A DNA stretch of 64,000 nt, taken from the NCBI RefSeq assembly GCF_026586665.1, contig NZ_JAODIY010000009.1, positions 248,001 to 312,000 of the forward strand, given 5' to 3'. The notes beneath the pieces are model-generated. The model did not search any database and had not been told where the DNA came from. It saw only the letters and a program-made list of their open reading frames with translations. A program made the position numbers and the translations under genes. Position 1 is the first letter of the stretch. Every line of letters begins with the position of its first letter. This DNA is from Halovenus rubra (lineage in GTDB: Archaea > Halobacteriota > Halobacteria > Halobacteriales > Haloarculaceae). Positions 26,668 to 36,232 of this stretch are shown here, one piece after another.

Positions 26668-29349
26668 TTACCTCGCCCAGTCGACCATTCGGAGATACGT
26701 ATCATCAGACGAGAGCGTGTCGGCATCTCCAATCAGGACAAGCGCTTTCTTTGCCCGAGTCAGTGCAACGTTAATACGCCGATAATCCTCGAAAATTGGG
26801 CCATCGAGGCTGCCAGTCGCCACAAAAGAGACAATAATAACCTCTTTGCTCGACCCCTGGAACCGGTCGACAGTATCGACCGCTACATCTTCTGGAACTG
26901 ACTTACTAATTTCTGCAACCTGTGCGCGAAATGGCGCGATGACACCGATTTCCTCGGCTGGCACACCGGCATTCAGATACGCAGTGACCGTCTCTAGTAT
27001 CGTCTCTGCCTCCTGTGGGTTCGTGTTCCCTTGCTGGTGTCCATCCGGGTCGATGAACGTGACGCCATCACGGAGGTGGGATGGGAGTAAATCGGACGAA
27101 ACTCCGTTGAGGTCATCAAGACGCTGACCTGCGACCTCGCCGGTTGCTGGGCGAAGCTGACCATCGTAGAACTCGTTCGAGGCATACGCCTGGATACGCT
27201 GGGACATCCGGTACTGTCGGTCAAGCAGTACACCAGCCGCCGGATACGTCTCGATAAGCCGCTCGAATAGCGACTCCTGTAGGTCGTTTTCGGCTTGCAC
27301 GACCGGCGGCAGTTGCTGATGGTCACCCACAAGGACGAACCTGTCGGCACGGGCGATTGCAGCGAGCGTTCCCGGTTCGGTCAACTGGCCAGCCTCATCG
27401 ACGATAGCAACGTCGAAATCCTGTGTTTTCAGCGCGCGGGAGCCACAGGATGCTGTTGTGGCCGCCACAACCGAGCCAGCCTGGAGACTCTCCGCACAGG
27501 CTGCCGGCTTACCTGACTGTTCGAGCCGATACTCTTGCATATCGTCTCTCACTCCGCTTTCGGTCCCATACCGAACGATGTCTGTCACGCCTTCTGACTC
27601 AAGTGCCTCAACTGCATTGTCGACAGCGCGGTTGGTGAACGCCGAGACAAGGACACGCTGGTCGCGTTTGAGTAACTCCGCAACGATACGGGCAAGTGTA
27701 TAGGTTTTTCCCGTCCCTGGCGGTCCATGGACCAGTGCAAAGTCCTCGGCTCCGACAGCTTTTGTCACGGCTTCATCCTGTGCCTCGTTGTTGTCGATGA
27801 AGGTTTCACCTGAAAGGTCAAACGCTGGCTCTCGTCGTTCAAACAGCGGGTCTTTCCATTCCGGTGGTTGTGTGAGTAGGGCGTCGTGAAGCGATGTCAG
27901 GAGGCGGTCAGTCGTCAACTCGGAGGGGTAAACATCGAGACGATGGAGGTCGACAGGTTCGTCCGCAGTGACCACAATATCCTCACCGTCGGCAGTTCCA
28001 AGCCGTTCAACTCGGGCGAGTTCAGCCCCACCACCGACAGGGTCGCCATCACTTGCTAAAACAACATCGCCCGTCCGAATCTTCGAGACAGCACCGGTTC
28101 CTTTGGCACGGAGTTCCCAGCGACCGTCATCGAGTTGGCATGTTTCCGTGGGTTCGAGGTCAACAAGTGCACGGTCAGCATCTGCGCGTTCTGCCGGCGA
28201 CTGTTCCCACAGCTTGACATATTCATGATGGATTTCACGACGTTCCTCCTCGATAGCAGCGTACATCTGCCCGAAGTAGTCCCGTTCATCTGCGGGGAGC
28301 TCCGTCCCAACTTGTCCAGCTTTTGATTCTTGGTCAAGTCGGCCGGATACAGCCATGCAGGTGTCTTGCTCGAAGCAGTATTCGCATTTTGCATTCCCCT
28401 CGTACCCTGTTGGCGTCTCACCTTTGGCTTCCATGGCTGCGAGATGGTTCCGGGCACGAAGGATAAACTGCAAGAACCCCGCTGAGATAGAAAAGTCCTT
28501 GGCTGGAGAGAGGTCACCGGATTGCTCGTCCCTGTCGACGGCAGCGTTTTTTGTGTAGAGGAGTGTTCCGGTGTCAGGACTCGCTTCAACTGATTGCTCA
28601 CTCTCTCTCTCACCGAGCAAGAGTGCATAGCAGCCAGCCTGAACTTTGTCCTGGAAGCGTGGCTCACGGTTGGTGTTCTTTCCGGTTTTGAGTTCGACAG
28701 GAGCGCCACGGCGGACTGCGTCGGCGCGTCCCTTGAGGCCGTATCGCTCACTGATGAGGAGTTGCTCCGAACGCCATTCGTCCTCGTCAGTCAATCGACC
28801 TTGTTGGAGCCACCCCTCGATTGCCCCGGCATGCTCTTTAACTGACTCCCGCATCGCGTTGGCATCTGCACCGAGTAGGCCGAGGTCGAGACCAGCGTCT
28901 TCGATACGCCTGTCAACGGCCTCGTCGAGGTCTGCGCCACGGAGCAGGTCACCGAACACCTCGTGGACAATTGTTCCTTTGACCAGTGGTTCGGAGACAT
29001 CTGCCCCGTCGAGTTTGTTAAGATAGTAGAGCCGTGGGCATTGAACCCACGAGCGTACGTCGGTTACGTTAACGAGAAACTCCGGTTCCACAACAACCAT
29101 CGACTCTTTTCCAGTTGTATACTGTTTTTCTCCACGATACTCACGGGTATCTACATCGTAGACAGCCATCTCCATGCCAGATTCGAGATACTCCGCAGTT
29201 TCCGTCCAGTCACCCCACAGTGTCGCTACCGTTGGCTCGCCTGCACCACCGTCAGGGCGTACCGTCACCTCCAGTAGCTCTGATTCCCCGTACTGCGTAC
29301 TGACTGTGTTCGGTCCAGCGACGTCGACGACAACCCCACGAACGTGCAC
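26668..29349 (-). CDS. dna2: Dna2-like nuclease-helicase
   Basis: The protein has about 893 residues with an N-terminal OB-like region (VRGVVVDVAGPNTV), a Cas4/RecB-type nuclease with an iron-sulfur cluster (one Cys in WVQCPRLYYL and three in KCEYCFEQDTC; nuclease Lys in VELKTGKN), and an SF1 helicase (Walker A HGPPGTGKTYTL, Walker B IVDEAGQ, late motifs VDTVDRFQGSSKEVII and NVALTRAKK). This is the Dna2 architecture used in flap processing and end resection. I favour the GTG at 29349: an A/T run at 29371-29378 sits where a leaderless TATA box should. A GTG at 29397 would add 16 unconserved residues. Confidence 0.9.
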   Translation of the reverse strand: MHVRGVVVDVAGPNTVSTQYGESELLEVTVRPDGGAGEPTVATLWGDWTETAEYLESGMEMAVYDVDTREYRGEKQYTTGKESMVVVEPEFLVNVTDVRSWVQCPRLYYLNKLDGADVSEPLVKGTIVHEVFGDLLRGADLDEAVDRRIEDAGLDLGLLGADANAMRESVKEHAGAIEGWLQQGRLTDEDEWRSEQLLISERYGLKGRADAVRRGAPVELKTGKNTNREPRFQDKVQAGCYALLLGERESEQSVEASPDTGTLLYTKNAAVDRDEQSGDLSPAKDFSISAGFLQFILRARNHLAAMEAKGETPTGYEGNAKCEYCFEQDTCMAVSGRLDQESKAGQVGTELPADERDYFGQMYAAIEEERREIHHEYVKLWEQSPAERADADRALVDLEPTETCQLDDGRWELRAKGTGAVSKIRTGDVVLASDGDPVGGGAELARVERLGTADGEDIVVTADEPVDLHRLDVYPSELTTDRLLTSLHDALLTQPPEWKDPLFERREPAFDLSGETFIDNNEAQDEAVTKAVGAEDFALVHGPPGTGKTYTLARIVAELLKRDQRVLVSAFTNRAVDNAVEALESEGVTDIVRYGTESGVRDDMQEYRLEQSGKPAACAESLQAGSVVAATTASCGSRALKTQDFDVAIVDEAGQLTEPGTLAAIARADRFVLVGDHQQLPPVVQAENDLQESLFERLIETYPAAGVLLDRQYRMSQRIQAYASNEFYDGQLRPATGEVAGQRLDDLNGVSSDLLPSHLRDGVTFIDPDGHQQGNTNPQEAETILETVTAYLNAGVPAEEIGVIAPFRAQVAEISKSVPEDVAVDTVDRFQGSSKEVIIVSFVATGSLDGPIFEDYRRINVALTRAKKALVLIGDADTLSSDDTYLRMVDWAR

Positions 29350-29370
29350 GCCACAGGGGAAGGGCGGCGG

Positions 29371-29378
29371 TAAAAAAA
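29371..29378 (-). promoter_or_regulatory. TATA-like box for the Dna2-like gene
   Basis: TTTTTTTA on the minus strand, 22-29 bases before the GTG at 29349. It falls inside the coding region if the longer start at 29397 is used. Confidence 0.4.
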
Positions 29379-29475
29379 CGCTATCGGTCACGCACACGTC
29401 TATCTAATAACAGCAACGCAACGATGCCAATACCGTTGCGTATAATCTTCTTGAGTCCATACCAGCGGTATAGAG

Positions 29476-30027
29476 ATGCGTGTTAGAGACTGGGACGACA
29501 TTCTCAGCGATGTCGTCGAAAGCAATGTTGATCCAGACGGGTGGCGTGCAGTGGGGGGAGACCGAGCCACAGGAATCGGCGAAGACCTGTATCTTGCTCA
29601 TCCAGGTGTCGGAGCGTTCCAGCTCAAAACGTACGCAAAGAACCCATACAATGTCGATGGAGTCGGTGCGAAGGTCGCCCGACAAGTAGACGGAGACATC
29701 GACCCACTGTTCCCATCTCAGGAGTCAGGTACTAGTCTTTTTGGTGTCCAGCAGTCTGCAGAAGACGAGAAAGCAGCCACTGAGCGTGCAAAGGAGCTAG
29801 AATCTGTCGTCAAAACACACGCCGATGCACCGACGACACCCGGAGCATTGTTCGAGGATATTATGGACGCACTAGATAGTCCCGCCTATGGGCCAATGGA
29901 GTTCGACCACCACGACCGCCCCGAGACGATGGACGACCTGACAGAGACCTTTGAAGAGGCAGAAGAACTCCTCGAACAGGAGTTCGAAGATATCATCGAC
30001 GAAGATGTCGACCGGGGCTTTTACTAG
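29476..30027 (+). CDS. Conserved haloarchaeal hypothetical protein
   Basis: The 183-residue soluble acidic protein has no signal peptide or membrane segment. The first 75 residues (MRVRDWDDILSDVVESNVDP; GDRATGIGEDLYLAHPGVGA; FQLKTYAKNP) look like a compact domain. The rest is helical and charged, ending with Glu-rich helices (EEAEELLEQEFEDII). I do not recognise a function. It is divergent from the Dna2-like gene with about 80-130 bases between and precedes the cohesin-like protein gene on the same strand by 57 bases. Confidence 0.7.
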   Translation: MRVRDWDDILSDVVESNVDPDGWRAVGGDRATGIGEDLYLAHPGVGAFQLKTYAKNPYNVDGVGAKVARQVDGDIDPLFPSQESGTSLFGVQQSAEDEKAATERAKELESVVKTHADAPTTPGALFEDIMDALDSPAYGPMEFDHHDRPETMDDLTETFEEAEELLEQEFEDIIDEDVDRGFY

Positions 30028-30084
30028 CCTCACGAATGCCTTGACAGGAAACAGCTAACTAACTCCGAGTCGTAGCGTCGGCAA

Positions 30085-30759
30085 ATGACGTTTCGGGTCC
30101 CACTGGTCCTCGCTTTCGTGGTCGTTGCGCTTGTTCCAGCAGGCACAGCGGTCGCCAGCGATCAGCCGACAATCCTCTATCCAGAACACCAAGAGCGTAC
30201 AGTAAGCCCTGGCGAAACCATTGAGATACGAATGTTCGTCGACAGCGATGGTGGCTTCCAAGACGTTGGTATCGCTCACCTCACGATGAACGCGTCGTTC
30301 GAAACAGAAAACCTTCGGGCAACCAGCGTCGAAACTGCGTCCTATTTTGAACAAGGTGACTCGACCGACGTGTACAACAAAACAGCAGTTGATAACCAAG
30401 ATGGGGTTGTTGTTGCCGAACAATGGCGTGAGCCAGAACGCAACGGGTCGACCGGAACAGCGCGGTTCGCTACGGTAACGTTCAAGATTTCAGAGGATGC
30501 ACCAGAGACGAACACCACCATCACCTTCGAGAACTCCACGGCACAGCTGGTCGACGACTATGACGTACTGGTCTACGAGCACAACGCAACGCTGCGTATC
30601 GATGATGACGCGGGAAGCCAACGAAACGCCAGTGCCGGAAAAACAGCGGATGGGGATGCCAGCGAGGCTGACTCAGTTGGAACGGAGACACTGCTTGCAT
30701 CGCTGGCAGGTGTCGTGTTGTTCGTCGGTCTCGCAGCCGTACTGCGCCAGCGAAAGTGA
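30085..30759 (+). CDS. Cell-surface protein, cohesin-like domain
   Basis: The 224-residue protein has an N-terminal signal peptide (VPLVLAFVVVALVPAGTAVA) and a beta-sandwich domain with features of cohesin-type folds (VSPGETIEIRMFVDSDGGFQ early, RFATVTFKISEDAP late). A low-complexity linker rich in Asp, Ala and Ser and a C-terminal membrane helix before RQRK follow. Several N-x-S/T sequons could be glycosylated. It is probably anchored outside the cell; the partner is unknown. Confidence 0.75.
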   Translation: MTFRVPLVLAFVVVALVPAGTAVASDQPTILYPEHQERTVSPGETIEIRMFVDSDGGFQDVGIAHLTMNASFETENLRATSVETASYFEQGDSTDVYNKTAVDNQDGVVVAEQWREPERNGSTGTARFATVTFKISEDAPETNTTITFENSTAQLVDDYDVLVYEHNATLRIDDDAGSQRNASAGKTADGDASEADSVGTETLLASLAGVVLFVGLAAVLRQRK

Positions 30760-30788
30760 GGCGTCGATACCGTCTTTCCGTCGGGCGT

Positions 30789-32072
30789 TCAGTTGGTGGT
30801 GTTTCCGTAGGGAGGGACGCTATACCCGTCGAAGTCATCCGTAGGGCGAACGTTCAGCCCACGGAAATCAGGAAGTGATTTCCCCTCCATAGACGAGCGT
30901 GTGGCCTCGGTTTCGGTGTCTGAATACTCCCCAAGTGGGTCCGGTTCGACGACATGGCGTAACTCACGGGTTGTGACATCAAGCACGGCAATGCCGGGAG
31001 TGACACCTGAGGAAACAGGCTGTCCCTCGACTCTCTGAGCCGGACCGCGAAGCGTCACGAACGCGTACTGGCCATCAGGAGAGAATCGTAAATTGCACCG
31101 AGTGTCGCGCTTGGCTGCAGTTTCGGATTCTTTTGGGCCAACTGCCCCAATCTTGTCGATAACCTCGTTCGTTTCCGCGTCAACCACAACACCATCATTT
31201 GTTTTGCTGTTCAGAATCCAGAGTTCTGTTCCATCCGGTGAAAGGCGAACGGATTTTGGGTCAGCACCGGCCGTTTTACCCTTATCGATCAGTTCGTTGG
31301 TGTCGGTATCGAGGACGTAGTATTCGCCGATGGAGCCATTTGTTGTGCTTGATGAGGACCCTGCAGTCAGGAACATCTTCTCTGCAGTTGGGTGAGGGAC
31401 CGCATCACCGGTTGCTGGGAGCACGTCACTGGAGAACGCTGTTTCGACAGTCAACTGCGCATAATCTACAATGACGACGCCACCACTGCGGTAGCGAGGC
31501 CCGAGCGTGTGTACCGACCGACCATCCTGTGTATAGGTATGAAATCCAGGTACACCAGCCCCGCTACCGAGGCCCTCAACCGACTCGTCGACGCTCCGTT
31601 CGTCCGAAACCTCAAAGACCTCTTCTTCAAAATCGACGTCGATGCGAACAATTTTTGACTCACCGGCTACATCAACCAGAATTGCGTTATCGTTCGGTGT
31701 GAAGCTGGCAAATCGGGTGTTTGCGCCTGTTTCGAGGTTGGCAACCTGTTCGCTATCTTCAGTCCGATACACAAGCGTGCGACCACTTCCGGGACAGGAA
31801 ACGACCGCGTACTCGTACTCTGTAGAGAATGTAATCGTATTTGGGTCGGTTCCATTTTCAGCGCCGGTATCAATTGACCCAACTTCATCAAACTCTACTG
31901 TCTCTTCGTTTGGTTCGGAGTGAGCCTCGTGGATGTAGATACTGTTTGTTCCGCTATCGACCGACCACACCTCATATCCCTCGTCTGTCGTAGTTAAACA
32001 GCCAGACAGACAGAAAAGACTCACGCCGGCTGCTCCGGCAAGAAACGCTCGCCTCGAAGCGTGCTCAACCAT
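30789..32072 (-). CDS. Tat lipoprotein with seven-bladed (YVTN-like) beta-propeller
   Basis: The 427-residue protein starts at the ATG giving MVEHASRRAFLAGAAGVSLF, a twin-arginine signal with a lipobox ending in SGC. The mature part has repeating beta-propeller strands typical of the YVTN/surface-layer group (SVRLSPDGTELWILNSKTND; NLRFSPDGQYAFVTLRGPA). It is likely an extracytoplasmic binding scaffold. A TTG five codons upstream was rejected because it precedes the Tat signal without reason. It converges with the cohesin-like gene, 29 bases apart. Confidence 0.8.
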   Translation of the reverse strand: MVEHASRRAFLAGAAGVSLFCLSGCLTTTDEGYEVWSVDSGTNSIYIHEAHSEPNEETVEFDEVGSIDTGAENGTDPNTITFSTEYEYAVVSCPGSGRTLVYRTEDSEQVANLETGANTRFASFTPNDNAILVDVAGESKIVRIDVDFEEEVFEVSDERSVDESVEGLGSGAGVPGFHTYTQDGRSVHTLGPRYRSGGVVIVDYAQLTVETAFSSDVLPATGDAVPHPTAEKMFLTAGSSSSTTNGSIGEYYVLDTDTNELIDKGKTAGADPKSVRLSPDGTELWILNSKTNDGVVVDAETNEVIDKIGAVGPKESETAAKRDTRCNLRFSPDGQYAFVTLRGPAQRVEGQPVSSGVTPGIAVLDVTTRELRHVVEPDPLGEYSDTETEATRSSMEGKSLPDFRGLNVRPTDDFDGYSVPPYGNTTN

Positions 32073-32132
32073 ACCCGATGGTGACAATGCGGGCAGTATA
32101 TAGTTGGCGTTACACGGTCTCAGGCAGGGGTG

Positions 32133-33803
32133 TCACTCGAGCCGTTTGCTGACGTACGGCCCGTCCTGTCGGAACTCAAGCTTCTTACGATAATACTGGC
32201 GGACACCGATACCGCTGAGGACAGCGAGTTTACCGTAGCCGGCGTCTCTGGCAATTCGTTCAGCTTCTGCAAGGAGGCGTGTTCCGTACCCCTGGTGTTG
32301 GTGCTGGTCAACCGGCTCTTGTTCGCTCGCAGTATCGCCGACGCCGACCTGACTGCCATAAACGTGTAGTTCTCGGACGACTGCCGCCTCTTCGAGTTCC
32401 CGGCGGACGGGGTTGTTCGGGAACCGAAGCCGACAGAAGCCGACAAGCAGGTCTTTCTCGAAGTCTTCGAAGCTGATGAAGTGTTCTGTCCCACCAGCCA
32501 CCTCGTATGTAGAGATGTTGAGTGTGACTGTCTCCGGTTTTTCATCGTTGTGGCCCACCTCCCGACAGCGGATACAGTCACAGCTCCAGCCGTGTTCTTC
32601 CATGCGCTGTCTGGCGAGTTGACGGAGGTTTGATTTCCAGACGCCCCCTTCGATGAAGTCGGCCGGAATATCGCGTTGGACGCGCTGAAGGCGCGTGTAG
32701 CGAGGAATCATTGATTTGATTTCAGCGACGAGTTCCGCTGCCTCGTTGTTGTCCAGTGGGTCGAACTCGTCGTTGTGCCACGAATCGTAGACGGCCGTTC
32801 CCTCGACGACAAGCGTGGGGTAGATTTTGAGGAAATCTGGTCGCCACTGTGTCTGCTCGAAAATCCGACGGAAATCTTCGAGACACATTTCCTTAGACAT
32901 CCCCGGTTGACCGGGCATCATATGAAAGCCTACCTTAAATCCAGCGTCCCGGAGACGTTGGTTGGCGTCGATAGAGTCTTGTGTCCCGTGACCGCGGTGC
33001 ATCTCTCGGTTAATCCGCTCGTAGGTTGTTTGCACACCGACCTCGACTTTTGTGCCACCAAGGTCGAGCATGCGGTCGATTTGCTCTGGGTCACACCAGT
33101 CTGGCTTCGTCTCGAATGTCGTTGCGATGTTGCGAATATCGCCAACCTCGTTTTCGGCAATTACATCTTCAAGATAACTGAACTCGACATCTTCCTGTGC
33201 AGGTGCAAAACTCTCTCCCTCGGCGGGCTCGGGCCGTCTGTCGGCGTTGTAATCGTTCATCGCCTCCAATGCCCGCTTGACAAACCACTCTTGATAGTCG
33301 TGAGAACGAGCAGTCATCGTCCCGCCCATAAGAATCAACTCGACCTTGTCAACGGGGTGCCCAATCTCTCTAAGTTGCTCAAGTCGGAGTGTGACCTGCC
33401 CATACGGGTCATAATCGTTTTGGACCCCGCGTGCGGCTGCAGGCTCGTGTCCAGTGTAACTCTGTGCGCTAGAGAATTCCGAATCTGGACCACCCGGACA
33501 GTAGAGACATTTTCCGTGAGGACACCGCTTGGGCGATGTCATGATCGCGACCGGGGATACGCCAGATGCCGTTCTGACAGGTTTGCGCTGTAAAACCTGT
33601 TCGAGTTCTTCTCGTTGCTCGAAGGGAACGAAGTCCAGTAGCTCTGAGTTCTTGGGGACTTTTGGCGACGAATATTTACCGCAGATATCTTTTTTTGCCT
33701 GTTCAACGTCGTCGCGCTCAATGTCACCATCCAGAATTCGTTCGACAAGCTCCGAGCAGGCCTGCTCGAACGCATCTATCTCCTCCCCGGTGTCCGTACT
33801 CAT
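32133..33803 (-). CDS. elp3: Elp3, tRNA wobble-uridine carboxymethyl-modifying enzyme
   Basis: The 556-residue protein has a radical-SAM domain with the cluster motif CPHGKCLYCPGG (three Cys) and a C-terminal GNAT acetyltransferase domain (YGTRLLAEAERIARDAGY binds acetyl-CoA). Archaeal Elp3 acts without other Elongator subunits and puts a carboxymethyl group on C5 of U34. Zinc-binding Cys are visible in CDCIRCREVGH. The start at 33803 (MSTDTGEEIDAF) is an ATG; a TTG one codon earlier is weaker. The gene stands alone, downstream of the HalX/KaiC-like pair on the same strand. Confidence 0.95.
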   Translation of the reverse strand: MSTDTGEEIDAFEQACSELVERILDGDIERDDVEQAKKDICGKYSSPKVPKNSELLDFVPFEQREELEQVLQRKPVRTASGVSPVAIMTSPKRCPHGKCLYCPGGPDSEFSSAQSYTGHEPAAARGVQNDYDPYGQVTLRLEQLREIGHPVDKVELILMGGTMTARSHDYQEWFVKRALEAMNDYNADRRPEPAEGESFAPAQEDVEFSYLEDVIAENEVGDIRNIATTFETKPDWCDPEQIDRMLDLGGTKVEVGVQTTYERINREMHRGHGTQDSIDANQRLRDAGFKVGFHMMPGQPGMSKEMCLEDFRRIFEQTQWRPDFLKIYPTLVVEGTAVYDSWHNDEFDPLDNNEAAELVAEIKSMIPRYTRLQRVQRDIPADFIEGGVWKSNLRQLARQRMEEHGWSCDCIRCREVGHNDEKPETVTLNISTYEVAGGTEHFISFEDFEKDLLVGFCRLRFPNNPVRRELEEAAVVRELHVYGSQVGVGDTASEQEPVDQHQHQGYGTRLLAEAERIARDAGYGKLAVLSGIGVRQYYRKKLEFRQDGPYVSKRLE

Positions 33804-33869
33804 CAACAGTATATCCCTGCTTGGCTTGAATAAGCGTGTCGCTTGTCGAAAGCAGGCACAGCTCTTGGG

Positions 33870-34553
33870 CTACGATAATGGCCGCCACTCGGTTGGCTGA
33901 CTACCTAGCCCCAACACGCGTCCTTGCTTTTCACCATCGACCTCCCGAATTTCGATATTTGCATCGAAGGCCTGTTTAATCACTGAGATTGTCTGTTCAT
34001 CGTGTGCGTCCGAGTTGAGAGTAAACAGCCCGATAAACCCAGCAGAGTTCAGCCGCTGTGAGAGAACATGACAGAACTTGAATACTGTTTTCTGGTCGGC
34101 GTATCGAACCATCGTCGACAGGGAGGTGAGCGCCAGTCGCCCACGTGTCACGTTTGCCTCTTCAGCCCGACTGAACGCGTCGGTAATGCCGATACCAATG
34201 CTCGTGAATTCGGAGGGAGACGAAACGCTGTAAACACACGACCCGTCGTCGCGTTCGGTCTCTTCGCGGTCACTCTGTGCACGACAATCTATCGCTGAAA
34301 GTAACGAATCATCAGCTGTCTCAGCTTTCGACCGAACCATGTCGACAGACTCTCCACCATCTCCATCTGTCGTAACGACAATTCCGGCCTCATTTTGACT
34401 GACACCATCTCCGAGGACATCGTAGAGCAGTCTGTCTTTTCCCGCCATTGTTGGTCCGGTAACCAGCACACTGGTGCCGGGTCTCAGCGAGGAAAGACCC
34501 TCGAAAGGGAGCATCTCTGAGAGATCGTACGTAAATTCAGCGCTATTCGACAT
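33870..34553 (-). CDS. KaiC/RAD55-like P-loop protein paired with response regulator
   Basis: The 227-residue protein has the RecA-fold outline of the short KaiC-like proteins of haloarchaea: SVLVTGPTMAGKDRLLYDVL (Walker A), GIVVTTDGDG, then RLALTSLSTMVRYADQKTVF (Walker B region) and a last-strand GFIGLFTLN. Walker A reads GPTMAGKD, with Asp where the Thr/Ser that holds magnesium is expected, so catalysis may be weak or absent. The start overlaps the end of the response regulator gene by 11 bases. It is probably a signalling partner or output of that regulator. Confidence 0.75.
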   Translation of the reverse strand: MSNSAEFTYDLSEMLPFEGLSSLRPGTSVLVTGPTMAGKDRLLYDVLGDGVSQNEAGIVVTTDGDGGESVDMVRSKAETADDSLLSAIDCRAQSDREETERDDGSCVYSVSSPSEFTSIGIGITDAFSRAEEANVTRGRLALTSLSTMVRYADQKTVFKFCHVLSQRLNSAGFIGLFTLNSDAHDEQTISVIKQAFDANIEIREVDGEKQGRVLGLGSQPTEWRPLS

Positions 34554-35118
34554 CACTCAGCCCACGGATTGTCGCAATAAAGTCTTCATCATCTTCGATA
34601 CCACCGAGTGTTTCTGAGAGCTCATCGCGTAACTCAGCGATGCGCTCGCGGAGATCGTGATATTCGTCGCTGTTTTCTAGCTCCGTTGTTCCTTTTGTCG
34701 CTTCGATTGTGGCCTGTTTTTCGACCATTGAATAGTACTCCTGCAGGAGTGAATCATACTCCGACCGTTCGAGTAGATTCTCTACGGTCGACCTGAGTTG
34801 CTGACTTTTAACAGGTTTCGAGAGATACGCATCGAACCCCATCTCCAAAATATCGAAGTCAGGTTCAACTGCGGTCACCATCGCAACCCGACAATCCAGT
34901 TCCTGTGAGCGAATTTCCGAGAGGACTTCACTGCCGGACAACCCCGGCATCATCCGATCAAGTAACACCACGTCGACACGCTCTTCAAGCATCTCAAGGC
35001 CTTCGTCACCGCTTTCTGCGACAATAACTGTGTAGCGCTCTTCGAGCCAGAGACGATATGTCTCCGCGACATCCGGCTCGTCTTCGACAACAAGTACGAC
35101 TTGGTCCGTATCTGCCAT
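34543..35118 (-). CDS. Response regulator with HalX domain
   Basis: The 191-residue protein has a receiver domain with acidic pocket Glu12/Asp13, phospho-acceptor Asp54 (VVLLDRMMPGLSG), Thr82 and Lys101 (LSKPVK). The C-terminal helical HalX domain (about residues 120-185) is specific to halobacterial regulators. No DNA-binding domain is evident, so output is likely through proteins such as the overlapping KaiC-like protein. No histidine kinase is encoded nearby. Confidence 0.9.
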   Translation of the reverse strand: MADTDQVVLVVEDEPDVAETYRLWLEERYTVIVAESGDEGLEMLEERVDVVLLDRMMPGLSGSEVLSEIRSQELDCRVAMVTAVEPDFDILEMGFDAYLSKPVKSQQLRSTVENLLERSEYDSLLQEYYSMVEKQATIEATKGTTELENSDEYHDLRERIAELRDELSETLGGIEDDEDFIATIRGLSDVE

Positions 35119-35185
35119 CAGCTCTCTTGATAGACGATTTGGCTTCGACGTACATAGGTTTATGGGAGAGCGCTCGTTTCAGCCG

Positions 35186-35614
35186 CTACGACCGACGGTC
35201 GATAATTCGATCTGCAATCTGTCGTGATGACATAATGCCACCGTCGTACGCGGCTTCGTGTTTGGTTGCTCTCGTCACCTTGCAGTCGATACCGCGTGCA
35301 TTGAGTTCGTCTTCTATCACACTATCTTCGTGGTGCTGGTCGTGGCCAAGCACGATAAGTTCGGGCTCAATCTCTTCGATAGGAACGAAAATATCATCTG
35401 GATGACCGAGCCGTGCTTCATCGACCGGCTCCAGCGCCGATACCATCTCGACGCGCTGTTGGTCAGGAATTACAGGGCCAGATTTGTGCGTCACATTGCC
35501 AGACCGTGCGACGATGACGTGAAGCTCGTCTCCCATCGACCGTGCTTCCCGGAGATAATGGACGTGTCCCGGGTGAAGAATATCGAAGGTTCCCTGTGCA
35601 ACAACGCGTTTCAT
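35186..35614 (-). CDS. ribL: FAD synthase RibL
   Basis: The 142-residue archaeal adenylyltransferase makes FAD from FMN. It has the cytidylyltransferase HxGH motif ([14 protein letters not shown], His14 and His17) and the second nucleotide-binding segment [14 protein letters not shown]. The length is typical. Its start overlaps the stop of the JAMM gene by ATGA, which suggests coupled expression of the two. Confidence 0.92.
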   Translation of the reverse strand: MKRVVAQGTFDILHPGHVHYLREARSMGDELHVIVARSGNVTHKSGPVIPDQQRVEMVSALEPVDEARLGHPDDIFVPIEEIEPELIVLGHDQHHEDSVIEDELNARGIDCKVTRATKHEAAYDGGIMSSRQIADRIIDRRS

Positions 35615-36105
35615 CGGTTGTCCTCCTCACGAAGCTCTCGGTCGATATCTTCCTGAGTGAAATCGAAGAACTCCTCTTCTGGCGGGTCAATATCAAGAAC
35701 AGGCAGCTCGATTTCCTCGCCATCACGGTCAAACGCTTGCCAGTCCTCTTGTCCGTAGGGCGCGCCGATGATAATGTGGACGTGGTTTCGAGAGAACGTT
35801 CCAAGGTCTGCTGTACTCGGACGAAGAACCCCGTTCGGGTGCGAATGAATTGAGCCTGCAGCGCTCAGGTCATTTGGGGCGTGAATCGGTTTGAACTCGG
35901 CACTGACCGGGTTTGATTTTGTTCCGGGTACAACGAGGACTTCAGAGAGTACCGTCCCATCCCGGTCAAGCCCAAGGTTCGACGCGTCTTCCCCACGAAG
36001 CATACCCATGTACTCGTTAGGGTGGGCCTCTTCAGAAGCGGCCAGCGCGAATTCGAGTGCCGACTCGGCGATACCGAGTATCTCACTCGAACGAAACAGT
36101 CCCAT
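35611..36105 (-). CDS. JAMM/MPN metalloprotease, putative desampylase-like
   Basis: The 164-residue protein has the full JAMM zinc motif: Glu31 (NEYMGML), then [14 protein letters not shown] (His87, His89, Ser97, Asp100). Archaeal relatives cleave ubiquitin-like SAMP conjugates or small-molecule isopeptides. It matches the second type (JAMM2-like) that lies next to ribL in other haloarchaea, as I recall; specificity is not determined. The C-terminal extension is acidic. It is the first gene of a two-gene unit with ribL and is divergent from the DHH phosphoesterase. Confidence 0.88.
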   Translation of the reverse strand: MGLFRSSEILGIAESALEFALAASEEAHPNEYMGMLRGEDASNLGLDRDGTVLSEVLVVPGTKSNPVSAEFKPIHAPNDLSAAGSIHSHPNGVLRPSTADLGTFSRNHVHIIIGAPYGQEDWQAFDRDGEEIELPVLDIDPPEEEFFDFTQEDIDRELREEDNR

Positions 36106-36200
36106 GTAGCAAACTCGGCAGCGGCCCTTTCTAAGGGTTCCGGATGCGCCTTCTTCGTGGCTATCTCGGCTAGGGTGTCAAGCCGGATGTATATCGAAGC

Positions 36201-36209
36201 TTAAAAACC
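36201..36209 (+). promoter_or_regulatory. TATA-like box for the DHH phosphoesterase gene
   Basis: TTAAAAACC, 24-32 bases before the ATG at 36233, supports a leaderless start there rather than at the GTG at 36215. Confidence 0.5.
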
Positions 36210-36232
36210 GGCAAGTGACGTACTTAACCTAT

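Noticed and set aside
32775-33593. Plus-strand gene of 272 codons
   Set aside because: It lies fully antisense to elp3, whose motifs are intact, and its translation has no domain features.
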